A stretch of DNA of 13,917 nt from Desulfobacterales bacterium (GCA_030145015.1 JAQYWI010000146.1:1-13917), one strand, 5' to 3'. Numbered from the stretch's first letter, positions 1 to 7,490 are shown. The notes: generated by a model not told the origin, from the sequence alone. Made by a program: numbers and translations.

Positions 1-444
1 GACTTTGAAAAAGGTGCGGAAAATTTTTACCGCGAGTATTTAAAACCCCATCTGGCGCCCAGAATTCTTTCAAGGGTAAACTTCCACAAAAATGAGGGCC
101 ATTTGCTGATTTTGATATCCGGCTCGGTCAGGTATATGCTGGAGCCTGTGATCAAGGATCTTGGATTTGACCATCTTTTGTGTACCGATCTGGAAGTGGG
201 CCGGAACGGACTTATGACCGGAAAGCCAAAGGGGCTGGTGTGTGTGGACCAGAACAAAAAACGGCTTACCTTAGGGCTGGCGGAAAACATCGGAATGGAT
301 CTCGCAAATTCCTTTGCCTACGGTAATCATCAATCCGACCTCCCGTTGCTTGAGACAGTCGGCCACCCGCATGTGGTCGAACCCAGCACCATACTCGAAA
401 AAGTAGCTCGCCAAAGATCCTGGCCGATTCTTACCTTTAGATAA
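1..444 (+). CDS. HAD-IB family hydrolase (SerB-like phosphatase), 3' part
   Basis: An open frame enters from the left edge (first codon GAC at 1) and ends at TAA 442-444, giving the last 147 residues of a protein whose family is usually a little over 200 aa. Seen: HAD motif II as ISGS (residues 39-42 of the visible part), a lysine-rich stretch KKRLTL in the motif III area, and motif IV as YGNHQSDLPLL, with Asp113 as the likely Mg2+ ligand. The ending VGHPHVVEPSTILEKVA followed by a WPIL close matches the C-terminus of the HAD subfamily IB group (phosphoserine phosphatase-like). The nucleophile motif DxDxT must lie upstream of the window. Family knowledge says these are Mg2+-dependent cytosolic phosphomonoesterases. 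The substrate cannot be told from sequence; phosphoserine or a lipid/sugar phosphate are options. The TTG at 103 is an internal leucine codon and not the start. Confidence 0.85.
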   Translation, partial: DFEKGAENFYREYLKPHLAPRILSRVNFHKNEGHLLILISGSVRYMLEPVIKDLGFDHLLCTDLEVGRNGLMTGKPKGLVCVDQNKKRLTLGLAENIGMDLANSFAYGNHQSDLPLLETVGHPHVVEPSTILEKVARQRSWPILTFR

Positions 445-733
445 TCATTCGTATCCCGCCGATAAAATTCTATCCCCGAAAAACGGTGCAATATTTTTTG
501 CTGTGTAAACAACTTTCAAATAAAATAAAACCTTGATTTATTAGCGTTTAAAAGCAAGCCGCGCCAATTCTGTCAACTTTGGTTGCTTTACAAATTTTCT
601 TCCATTCGCCGGTACATTAAGCCCCAGTCAACAATAATTATCCCTCTTAAGCAAAAAAACACCGCACGCTGAAGGAAAACAACCTACTGAAATCATATGC
701 GTAACTTCCTGATGGCTATTTGGAATATCTTAT

Positions 734-752
734 ATCTTGCATTTAGCAAGAT
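734..752. promoter_or_regulatory. Perfect 7-bp inverted repeat upstream of 832 gene
   Basis: ATCTTGC-ATTTA-GCAAGAT is a perfect 7-bp inverted repeat with a 5-base loop, about 80 bases before the ATG at 832. It lacks a T-tract, so it is a poor terminator. It could be an operator, perhaps for the helix-turn-helix protein encoded just downstream, or a leader hairpin. Function is inference only. Confidence 0.3.
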
Positions 753-816
753 CTGAAAGATGGTCCCTGAAACATTTTTGGCATGCCGGTTGCTCTATAC
801 CCTATCTAAAAAAGGC

Positions 817-824
817 AAGGAGGG
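817..824 (+). promoter_or_regulatory. Strong Shine-Dalgarno site fixing start at 832
   Basis: AAGGAGGG lies 7 bases before ATG 832. The same frame is open back to an ATG at 760, but that codon has no comparable ribosome binding site, so 832 is taken as the start. Confidence 0.75.
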
Positions 825-831
825 CGGGGAC

Positions 832-1116
832 ATGAAGTATTACATGGCAAATTATACCGGGTCCGTTTCGGAGGGAATGAACTACAAGCAACAGGGCAGC
901 GGCAACGATTTATATCTTCTTTTCCCGGAATTGAAAGCAGTTATCAGTCGTTATCCCTTCAAAGCCATCGACATCAGGCTCACAAACGGTGATCGGCTCA
1001 GAATTTACGATATCAATAAAAACAAGAGCCTTAATACATCGAACACGATCGAAAAATATATTCCACAAATTATGGAAGAAATGACCGATGAAAAAAGAAC
1101 TTTTATCAATTCCTGA
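832..1116 (+). CDS. Hypothetical 94-aa protein
   Basis: Starts at ATG 832 behind an excellent ribosome binding site and ends at TGA 1114-1116. I do not recognise the family. The protein is soluble-looking, with no signal peptide, membrane segment or cysteine. The N-terminus is rich in Tyr, Gly, Ser and Asn (residues 1-25). The middle has alternating hydrophobic residues suggesting beta strands (DLYLLFPELKAVI, then FKAIDIRL and GDRLRIYDI). The C-terminal part looks helical (TIEKYIPQIMEEM). It overlaps the next gene by 29 bases in another frame, so the two are probably co-translated. A role with the DNA-binding protein is plausible from position only. Confidence 0.65.
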   Translation: MKYYMANYTGSVSEGMNYKQQGSGNDLYLLFPELKAVISRYPFKAIDIRLTNGDRLRIYDINKNKSLNTSNTIEKYIPQIMEEMTDEKRTFINS

Positions 1117-1303
1117 AACAGCCGAACTCTTAAGCTGCAGCACCCGCACGGTTCGAAGATTAATTGAAGAACGAACCATCGAGGCCTGCAAGTTAAGAAG
1201 CTCAACCCGGGTCGTTTATACCTCGCTACGGGAGTACATCCTGACAATTATCGGGGATTACCAGGAAGAGCATGGTTTGGCTGAATTCAAATCTCTTAAT
1301 TAA
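1088..1303 (+). CDS. Excisionase/MerR-like helix-turn-helix protein (71 aa)
   Basis: ATG 1088 has GGAAGAA eight bases upstream, inside the end of the preceding gene. Residues 6-51 follow the excisionase-family DNA-binding pattern (HTH_17 / TIGR01764 type): IPETAELLSCSTRTVRRLIEE forms helix-turn-helix, then a short wing (CKLRSSTRVVYT) and a final helix (SLREYI). The last 20 residues add a short helical tail. Such proteins are phage or transposon excisionases, or small regulators, including antitoxin-like ones. No integrase, attachment site or phage gene is visible here, so a local regulator is more likely than a recombination factor. The possible target sites are the inverted repeats at 734-752 and 1411-1421. 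Confidence 0.75.
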   Translation: MKKELLSIPETAELLSCSTRTVRRLIEERTIEACKLRSSTRVVYTSLREYILTIIGDYQEEHGLAEFKSLN

Positions 1304-1410
1304 AAAAGGGTGCCTGTGCGGGACTGTGAAGAACTGATTGCACGTTTACGATAGACTCGGACAGCTATGAAGGCTCGCAGTTGAATTAATTTATATGATG
1401 GGAGCAATTC

Positions 1411-1421
1411 TTGGTAACCAA
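1411..1421. promoter_or_regulatory. Short dyad TTGGT-A-ACCAA upstream of activase operon
   Basis: A perfect 5+1+5 inverted repeat lies 27 bases before the ATG at 1449, in a 145-base gap (1304-1448) that should carry any promoter of the operon. No good -35/-10 pair could be assigned. The start at 1449 has GGAG at about 1438-1441. Operator role is a guess. Confidence 0.2.
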
Positions 1422-1448
1422 AAGTAATACCGCAAACGGAGAATAAAA

Positions 1449-4400
1449 ATGGAAAAGATAATTTCAAGAAAATATTATGCAGGCATTGATGTCGGTTCGG
1501 TTAGCCTGAACTGCGTGGTTATCAATTCGGACAGGGACATTGTTTTTGAATTTCCATATCAGCGTCACTTTGGAAAAACGGATGAAGCGCTCCTGGATCT
1601 TGTGGGGAATTTGTTCGATAAATTCGGAGACCGCAATATTCGATCCATTGCCTTCACCGGAAACCACGGCCAGAAGCTTGCCGAAAAATTGGGCGTCTTT
1701 TATGAGTTTGAGACCATCAGCCAGGTCCTGGGGGCCCTTCACATCAACCCTGAGGCCCGGAGTCTCATCTGTATGGGTGGACAGGATACGGCCTTATTTC
1801 AAATTCATCACGATGACGGTGGTTGGGAACTCGAAAGCTACAATGCCAACGGGCCCTGTGCTTCCGGCACCGGATCCTTTATCGATCAGCAGGCAGAGCG
1901 CCTGGCAACATCTTTATACGAAAAAAGCAAGGAAACGTCTCAAAACCATATTGACAAGATTTTAAATGACTTCATTCGCCTGGGCCTCAAAAGTGAAAAA
2001 CCCGCCAATGTGGCCTGCCGCTGCACCGTCTTTACCAAATCCGACATGATCCATCTTCAGAACAAGGGCGAAAAGCTTGAAGATATAATTTACGGTCTGC
2101 ATGCCGGCAATGCCAGAAACTACGTCAGCACGATTGTGTCCAACCAGAAGCTTGAAGATCCGATCGTATTTGTCGGCGGATTGTCCAAAAATGAATTACA
2201 GGTAAACGCGTTTAAAACCTATTACCCAAATCTGATCGTCCCGCCGTACAACACCTCGACCGGCGCGCTCGGCGTTGCCTTAAAAGCACTTGAGTTAAAA
2301 AAGGAAGATACCTTTGGCCTCGCCGACTTAAAAGAGGCAAACCTTCGCGGCAACATCGCGGTGCCCAAAGCCCCCAGGCTGGTCTTGAAAAAGACCAAAA
2401 TGCCTGACTCCCGGCAGCCCCGCAGAAAATTTCTAGCGATTAGAACCCGGGCCTACCTCGGTATCGATATCGGCTCGACAACCACCAAGTATGCGTTGAT
2501 AGACGAAAACCATAATTTAATCCACAAAAACTATGTGCACACCCGGGGCAAGCCGATCGAGGTGACCCAGAAACTCTTAAAGCACATTGTGGATGATCTG
2601 GAGAACAAGGTTGAGATCATGGGAGTGGCCACAACCGGTTCGGGGAGATATGTCGTCGGCGATTTTTTAAATGTGGATTTAGCCATTGACGAAATTACGG
2701 CCCATGCCCGCGGGGCGGTTGAAATTGATCCGGAAGTGGACACCATTTTTGAAATCGGCGGCCAGGACTCAAAATACATTTCGCTTGTCAATGCCAACCC
2801 CCTTGATTTCGACATGAACAAAGTTTGTGCGGCCGGCACCGGCAGTTTCCTGCATGAATTGGCGAATAAATACGGAATCAATATTGTCGGTGAATTTCAG
2901 GATATTGCGCTTTCTTCCAGGGCCCCGGTCAAACTCACCGATCGGTGCACCGTCTTTATGGAGTCCGACCTGGTTTCATATTACCAGAAAGGCGCTTCCC
3001 GGGAAGACCTGATGGGCGGCCTTTGCTATGCCATTGTGCATAATTATTTAAACAGGGTTGTCGGTAAAAGAAACATCGGGCGACGGATTATGTTCTTAGG
3101 AGGCCCCTCTTTAAATAAAGGCGTCGTGGCCGCCTTTGAAAATGTTCTAGGCCGTGGCGTGCTGGTTCCGCCTGACAGAGAGGTCCTCGGCGCCTTTGGA
3201 GCTGCCATCTGCGTTCAGCAAAAAATGCAATCAGAAGGCAAAGATCGCAGCGCCTTCAGAGGGATGCGAAGTGCAATTAACGACCGCATGAATTTCAATG
3301 AGAAAGTGTGCCGCGCAGATCCAAATTGTCATAATCAGTGCAAGCTCAAAATCTATCAGTTTGACCATCGGCGAAGTATCTGGGGAGGCGAATGCGGCCG
3401 CTACGAGTTAGTTCGAAATCGGAGCAAAGGCAAAGACGATTTTTTTAAACTCAGACGGATGCTGTGGGAGACCCACATGGCAGGTGTGTACACAGAGCTT
3501 GAAGATAAGCCTTTAATGGAAATTGACGGCCGCCCGACAATCGGGATGCAACGGGCACTTTACGGCCATCATACCGCAGTTCTGTGGGCTCATTTTTTTG
3601 ATCGGCTCGGATATCGCCTGGTGCTCACACCGCCAACCAACGCGAATATTTCCAAAAAGGGAATTGAGATGGCAGTCGACGGGGTTTGCTATCCCGTAAA
3701 AGTCTCCTATGGTCATATCGGACAGCTGGCAGGAAAAACAAAACACCTTTTTATCCCGAGTCTGATCAAAATGTCTACGCCGAAGCCGTCTGAGACCGGA
3801 TTTTACTGCCCCATGGTTCAGAGCAATTCATATATGGTCCGCATGGCTTTGGGCCTGGATCGGGCATCGATCCTAAATCCGGTCATTCATCTAAAACACG
3901 ATCCCGATACCCTTGCTGTGGAAATACACCGGCAAATGGGTGGCCAGCTGGGTTTATCCAAAAGGTTGATAAAACAAGCTTTGAACCATGCGCTTGGAAG
4001 ACAACGGCAATTCGTCGCGGAAATGCATCAACAGGGAAGCAAAATTCTTCGCAACCTGAATTCAGATGAACCCATCATGATTGTCAGCGGTCGACCCTAT
4101 AATCTTTACGACGACAGATTGAATTTAAGACTCGGTCAAAATCTGGCCAAACTTGGCATAACGGCACTGCCCATGGATTTCATCGACGCCGGCGCGGTGG
4201 ATCTTACGGAATTTCCTTCTATGTTCTGGGGTCTGGGTGCTCAGATTCTGAAAACGACAAAAATCGTGGCCCAAAACTCAAATTATTTCGGCCTGCACCT
4301 GACCAACTTCGGCTGCGGGGCGGATTCATTTATAGAGCATTTTTATAAATCTATCATGGGAGATAAACCGTACCTGATCCTCGAACTGGATGAGCACAGT

Positions 4401-4514
4401 GCCGCAGCCGGTGTAATGACAAGACTCGAAGCTTATAAAAACGTGATTGAAAACAGCATGTATAAGTCGCAACCCAAAACGCAATACCAGATGTTCAATA
4501 CACATAAGAGGTAA
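1449..4514 (+). CDS. Tandem BcrA/BadF-type CoA-enzyme activase fused to DUF2229
   Basis: 1021 aa, cytosolic. Two ASKHA ATPase domains (PF01869/TIGR00241 type) are followed by DUF2229 (COG3580). Domain 1, about 8-285: GIDVGS at 12-17, GGQD at 110-113, NGPCASGTG with Cys137, and RCTVF with Cys192. Domain 2, about 335-590: GIDIGSTTTK at 338-347, GGQDSK at 437-442, VCAAGTGSF with Cys460, and RCTVF with Cys500. In known activases two such cysteines per chain hold a [4Fe-4S] cluster across a homodimer. A linker has Cys621, Cys627, Cys631 and Cys649. DUF2229, about 695-1000, has DGVCYP (Cys747), YCPM (Cys787) and FGCGADS (Cys956). Family knowledge: ATP hydrolysis drives a low-potential electron into a partner iron-sulfur protein, as for 2-hydroxyacyl-CoA dehydratases, benzoyl-CoA reductase and double-cubane proteins. 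The substrate is unknown. The next gene starts 4 bases after the stop and carries the module usually fused at this C-terminus. Confidence 0.9.
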   Translation: MEKIISRKYYAGIDVGSVSLNCVVINSDRDIVFEFPYQRHFGKTDEALLDLVGNLFDKFGDRNIRSIAFTGNHGQKLAEKLGVFYEFETISQVLGALHINPEARSLICMGGQDTALFQIHHDDGGWELESYNANGPCASGTGSFIDQQAERLATSLYEKSKETSQNHIDKILNDFIRLGLKSEKPANVACRCTVFTKSDMIHLQNKGEKLEDIIYGLHAGNARNYVSTIVSNQKLEDPIVFVGGLSKNELQVNAFKTYYPNLIVPPYNTSTGALGVALKALELKKEDTFGLADLKEANLRGNIAVPKAPRLVLKKTKMPDSRQPRRKFLAIRTRAYLGIDIGSTTTKYALIDENHNLIHKNYVHTRGKPIEVTQKLLKHIVDDLENKVEIMGVATTGSGRYVVGDFLNVDLAIDEITAHARGAVEIDPEVDTIFEIGGQDSKYISLVNANPLDFDMNKVCAAGTGSFLHELANKYGINIVGEFQDIALSSRAPVKLTDRCTVFMESDLVSYYQKGASREDLMGGLCYAIVHNYLNRVVGKRNIGRRIMFLGGPSLNKGVVAAFENVLGRGVLVPPDREVLGAFGAAICVQQKMQSEGKDRSAFRGMRSAINDRMNFNEKVCRADPNCHNQCKLKIYQFDHRRSIWGGECGRYELVRNRSKGKDDFFKLRRMLWETHMAGVYTELEDKPLMEIDGRPTIGMQRALYGHHTAVLWAHFFDRLGYRLVLTPPTNANISKKGIEMAVDGVCYPVKVSYGHIGQLAGKTKHLFIPSLIKMSTPKPSETGFYCPMVQSNSYMVRMALGLDRASILNPVIHLKHDPDTLAVEIHRQMGGQLGLSKRLIKQALNHALGRQRQFVAEMHQQGSKILRNLNSDEPIMIVSGRPYNLYDDRLNLRLGQNLAKLGITALPMDFIDAGAVDLTEFPSMFWGLGAQILKTTKIVAQNSNYFGLHLTNFGCGADSFIEHFYKSIMGDKPYLILELDEHSAAAGVMTRLEAYKNVIENSMYKSQPKTQYQMFNTHKR
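4506..4512 (+). promoter_or_regulatory. Ribosome binding site fixing start at 4519
   Basis: AAGAGGT ends inside the stop codon of the preceding gene and lies 6 bases before ATG 4519. The frame is open upstream to TTG 4447 inside the first gene, but that codon lacks such a site. Start 4519 is therefore chosen, giving termination-reinitiation coupling. Confidence 0.65.
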
Positions 4515-4518
4515 AAAA

Positions 4519-5892
4519 ATGAAATCAAGCCATGAAAATAATTTCGATTCGCCGTCAAAACGTATCGGCAAATTTCAGCTCCGAAATAAGACCGTTCTGA
4601 TTCCCGAAATGAATCGCATCGCCGCACACCTGATTGCAGCAACTTTCAGAAGTTTCGGCAGCAATGCAATGGTGCTTCAAACTTACGAAGGTCTTGACCT
4701 GGGTAAAAAATATACCTCCGGTAAGGAATGCTTCCCCTGTCAGGTTACACTGGGAGATATTCTCCTTTTCCTCAAATCCGAGCAGGAGCTGCTGGGAGCC
4801 GCCTTTGATCCGGAAAATTATCTGTATTTTTTACCGGAGTCCGACGGGCCGTGTAGATTCGGCATGTACAATAAGTTCCAGCGAATCGTGTTGGATTCTT
4901 TTCCGGGATTGGACAGGGTCAAAATCGTTTCGATCACTGCAAAAGACGGCTATTCACTTGAAGGGGTGATTGAACCGGATCGGATGCTGGATTTCAGAAA
5001 GGCGAGTTATATTGCCGTGGTGGTGGCCGACATCATAGAGCGGCTCCTGTGGCGCATCAGGCCCTATGAAGCGCAAGCAGGCATTACGGATGACTTCATT
5101 GAAAGCGCCATGCGGGAAATGGAAACATTTTTTGAAACCCACGGCGCCGGCAACGATTTCGACAGGATACTGGATAAACTCGAAGAAATTACTCACCGCG
5201 CAAAAACCCTGATCGATCCCGCCATTCCGACGAAACCGTTGATCGGTATAGTCGGCGAAATCTTTTTAAGAATGCATGTTAATTCCAATCAGGATCTGAT
5301 CCGGGTTCTTGAAAGGCATGGCGCCGAAGTTGTTAATTCCTCATTGGCCGAATGGGTGAATTATATCACCTACGGGCAATTAAGGCAGAATAAGATCAAC
5401 TTTAGACTAAACTTCCGGCAATTGAATTTCGGTGGTTTGAAAAATTATTTTCATAAGATCCTCAGCTCCGGCGGAGATCTATTCTACCAGGAAATGAGAC
5501 AAAAACAGTTCTACAACCGCGCTACCCGGGTGATTGATTTTGAACACGATCATAAGGTGGGTCATCTGGAAAAGCTGCTCAAAAAAGAAGATATTTTTAC
5601 GTTTGATGTTACAACGGAAACCTGTCTGAGCATCGCCGCCATCCTGCAATTTGTTAAAGAAGGCTACAATGGCGTTGTCAATGTTTATCCCTTTACCTGC
5701 ATGCCCGGCATGACCACCACAGCCATCGTAAAGCCCGTCATGAACCGGAGGCGAGTCCCCTATCTGGATACGCCCTATGACGGAAGCTTTCAGCCGGGCA
5801 GGGAAACGGCCATAAGAACATTTATGCACCAGGTCACCCAGCATTTTCAGCGCCACGGTAGAAAAGGCATCATTCAGAAACGCGCGGCATGA
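4519..5892 (+). CDS. COG3581-type dehydratase-like iron-sulfur protein, partner of activase
   Basis: 457 aa, no signal peptide or membrane segment. It matches the C-terminal module (COG3581) that in many anaerobes is fused to activase-DUF2229 proteins of about 1400 residues. Here it is a separate gene, and the two products total 1478 residues. Conserved cysteine motifs: GKECFPCQVTLGDI (Cys71, Cys74), DGPCRFGMYNKF (Cys112) and YPFTCMPGMTTTAIVKPVM (Cys394). Cys369 lies in TTETCLS. A second core motif is GIVGEIFLRMHVNSNQDLI at 242-260. These motifs parallel Cys747, Cys787 and Cys956 of the DUF2229 partner, so the two halves may face one another like the two subunits of 2-hydroxyacyl-CoA dehydratase and together bind a cluster. 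The partnership is strongly implied by the 4-base spacing. The reaction catalysed is not known. Confidence 0.85.
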   Translation: MKSSHENNFDSPSKRIGKFQLRNKTVLIPEMNRIAAHLIAATFRSFGSNAMVLQTYEGLDLGKKYTSGKECFPCQVTLGDILLFLKSEQELLGAAFDPENYLYFLPESDGPCRFGMYNKFQRIVLDSFPGLDRVKIVSITAKDGYSLEGVIEPDRMLDFRKASYIAVVVADIIERLLWRIRPYEAQAGITDDFIESAMREMETFFETHGAGNDFDRILDKLEEITHRAKTLIDPAIPTKPLIGIVGEIFLRMHVNSNQDLIRVLERHGAEVVNSSLAEWVNYITYGQLRQNKINFRLNFRQLNFGGLKNYFHKILSSGGDLFYQEMRQKQFYNRATRVIDFEHDHKVGHLEKLLKKEDIFTFDVTTETCLSIAAILQFVKEGYNGVVNVYPFTCMPGMTTTAIVKPVMNRRRVPYLDTPYDGSFQPGRETAIRTFMHQVTQHFQRHGRKGIIQKRAA

Positions 5893-5914
5893 ACCCGCAA
5901 TACCGTTTACCAAT

Positions 5915-7099
5915 ATGCTTTTAAGCCATATAGAAAATAAAATGGAAACGAATTCGCTATTATCTGAAGCGTCAGCTCCGGGCCGGACTGAACCGCAGGC
6001 CTTATCAGAAAATGGTATTAAGGAATTCGGTGTCTGCAAGCTGGTCTGCGGCGGGCTGATTTTCATTGGATTGACGATAGGAATATTCTGGTACCAATTT
6101 TCTGAAATACCGGCCGGCAGCCGGCCGCCCATATGGAATCAGCTGCAATGGCGTTATTTATTCTGGCTGTTGCTCTTTCTTCCAATCGATACATTTGCCG
6201 CAGGCTGGCGGATCTGGGTGATTTGCCGCGTACTGCAGCCCGGCGTGAGCTTATGGACCTGCTTAAAGGCTGAATGGGCCAATTTAGGTCTTGCCATGCT
6301 TACGCCTTCACAGACCGGTGGCGGGTTCGGCCAGATTTACATGTTAACCCGCGGGGGTCTAGAACTTGGAACCGCCCTGACAGTCAGCTTAATATCTTTT
6401 CTGGGCAGCATGGTCGTTTTACTGTTTATGGGTATCTACTCCCTGCTTATTGCAAAAGTCGACCACCTGGTCGTCTTCTTCCAGGGGGCACTTTTTATCT
6501 TTTTCCTTATTTTTGCTCTGCTGATTTTTGTATTATGCTGGCCCGAATCCTTGCGTTTCGTGATTTCGGGAATTTGCAGGGAGCTCCACAAAATATGCAA
6601 CCGAAAACACTCTCACAGGATCACTGGCTTACCGCAAAATTCCTGCATTAAGCGCTTAACGAATCACCTGCACAATTTCTCGGAAAAGCTAATCGATCTT
6701 TGCTATGTGCACCAGGTCAACATGCGCCGGTTTTTCAGTCAGAATAAGATCAGCTTTTTATGGGTGTGCCTGTTGAGTATTGTCTTTATACTTGCACGTT
6801 CCATCATGGCTTTTTTGTGTCTTCGCTTTCTCGGAATTCAAGCATCCGGCCTATTTAATATTATCGAAACCCAGTTAAGCCTGATTTTTCTGATATACTT
6901 TGCGCCGACCCCCGGAAGTTCGGGCCTGGCTGAAGGCGCTTCCATGTTAATGATGGATGGTGCCATGCCGACAGGATTCGTGCCCTATTATAATTTGCTG
7001 TGGCGATGCTCAACGCTTTATCTGCCGGCCATGGCAGGACTGCTTTTTCTGTCATGGACGATTATGCAGGATGCGCGTAAGGTGATTGGCCGCCGATAG
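5915..7099 (+). CDS. UPF0104 / flippase-like (LPG synthase TM family) membrane protein
   Basis: 394 aa with about eight hydrophobic segments (roughly 40-60, 80-105, 118-130, 152-180, 187-209, 279-306, 315-330, 365-383). Diagnostic motifs of the lysylphosphatidylglycerol synthase transmembrane family (TIGR00374/PF03706, AglD-like) are present: TPSQTGGGFGQIYML at 130-144 and FAPTPGSSGLAEGA at 329-342. Family members are inner-membrane proteins linked to lipid or lipid-carrier translocation, or act as the membrane half of MprF. No aminoacyl-transferase domain is attached here. Two starts are possible, ATG 5915 and ATG 5942. Neither has a good ribosome binding site, so translation probably depends on coupling to the upstream gene 22-49 bases away. 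Residues 1-38 are polar and cytoplasmic. The position suggests the same operon as the activase pair, but a functional link is not evident. Confidence 0.85.
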   Translation: MLLSHIENKMETNSLLSEASAPGRTEPQALSENGIKEFGVCKLVCGGLIFIGLTIGIFWYQFSEIPAGSRPPIWNQLQWRYLFWLLLFLPIDTFAAGWRIWVICRVLQPGVSLWTCLKAEWANLGLAMLTPSQTGGGFGQIYMLTRGGLELGTALTVSLISFLGSMVVLLFMGIYSLLIAKVDHLVVFFQGALFIFFLIFALLIFVLCWPESLRFVISGICRELHKICNRKHSHRITGLPQNSCIKRLTNHLHNFSEKLIDLCYVHQVNMRRFFSQNKISFLWVCLLSIVFILARSIMAFLCLRFLGIQASGLFNIIETQLSLIFLIYFAPTPGSSGLAEGASMLMMDGAMPTGFVPYYNLLWRCSTLYLPAMAGLLFLSWTIMQDARKVIGRR

Positions 7100-7490
7100 C
7101 GTTGGATACAAGTAAATGTTTGCTGGGCGGGAATGGCAAAGAAAGACAACCATCTCATTTTTAGTTGTATCGCCCGAAACAGTGCTGGAAAACGATGAAT
7201 ACTTTCAAATTGAAATGGGAGGTGACAACAAATTGCATTTTAATTGACAGACTAGTGGCGGTATAATATTGTTTTTAATAAGAATTCGCTATTCAATACA
7301 CGCTGTCATCGTTGCTGAGTCTGCCTTTACGACAGACGACATCTCATTCTTCTGTATACCTGATCGCGCCGGTCCGCTAATTTTGCAATTTTGAACAACA
7401 AACCGTTTCTAAATGATCTAATTTAACAGCATCGCCATACTCGGTATTGCAGAAACTTATTTCGAAAATTCACAGCATTATTTTTATACA
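7100..7490. other. Intergenic region before the sensor kinase
   Basis: 391 bases with no gene I can support. A 43-codon frame at 7116-7247 (ATG to TGA, ending GGDNKLHFN) reads like protein but has no ribosome binding site and its stop lies inside the TTGACA box, so I treat it as unproven or a remnant. A promoter candidate lies at 7244-7272. A dyad GCCATAC-TCG-GTATTGC (6 of 7 pairs) sits at 7434-7450, about 40 bases before the kinase start. No clear terminator for the upstream operon was found. Confidence 0.5.
7244..7272 (+). promoter_or_regulatory. Candidate sigma-70 promoter for the kinase operon
   Basis: A perfect TTGACA (7244-7249) is followed 17 bases later by TATTGT (7267-7272, 4 of 6). 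A perfect TATAAT at 7262-7267 overlaps this but would leave only a 12-base spacer. Either way the AT-rich box combination is the best promoter-like site ahead of the kinase gene, with a leader of about 210 bases. Confidence 0.4.

Larger units (their letters stand above)
445..831. other. Non-coding region with a small stem-loop
   Basis: 387 bases between the HAD gene and the small gene at 832, AT-rich, with no credible reading frame on either strand. Seen: only short weak inverted repeats after the HAD stop (for example GCAA TATTTT TTGC near 490-503), not a convincing terminator. A clearer 7-bp stem lies at 734-752. A strong ribosome binding site sits at 817-824. No promoter with both good -35 and -10 boxes was found. 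Confidence 0.6.

Noticed and set aside
27..30. TTTTTAC and other T-rich spots as terminators within coding or intergenic DNA
   Set aside because: None is preceded by a stable stem. Only the stem-loop at 12309-12341 has credible pairing.
760..831. Longer version of the 94-aa protein from ATG 760
   Set aside because: No ribosome binding site at 760, whereas AAGGAGGG precedes ATG 832 at ideal spacing.
1088..1303. Excisionase-like gene as evidence of an integrated phage or genomic island
   Set aside because: No integrase, tRNA gene, direct-repeat attachment site or phage gene is seen in the window. Small HTH proteins of this type are common chromosomal regulators.
1540..1965. 141-residue frame overlapping the start of the activase gene
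   Set aside because: It is out of frame with clear ATPase motifs of the real gene, has no start signal, and its composition is typical of a shadow frame.
4447..4518. Extended N-terminus for the COG3581-type gene starting at TTG 4447
   Set aside because: It lies entirely inside the upstream gene's conserved C-terminal coding sequence and has no ribosome binding site. ATG 4519 has AAGAGGT at proper distance.
5479..6132. 217-residue minus-strand open frame spanning the 5892/5915 junction
   Set aside because: It is antisense to two well-supported genes, shows no recognisable domain, and covers their strongly conserved motifs. It is a shadow frame.
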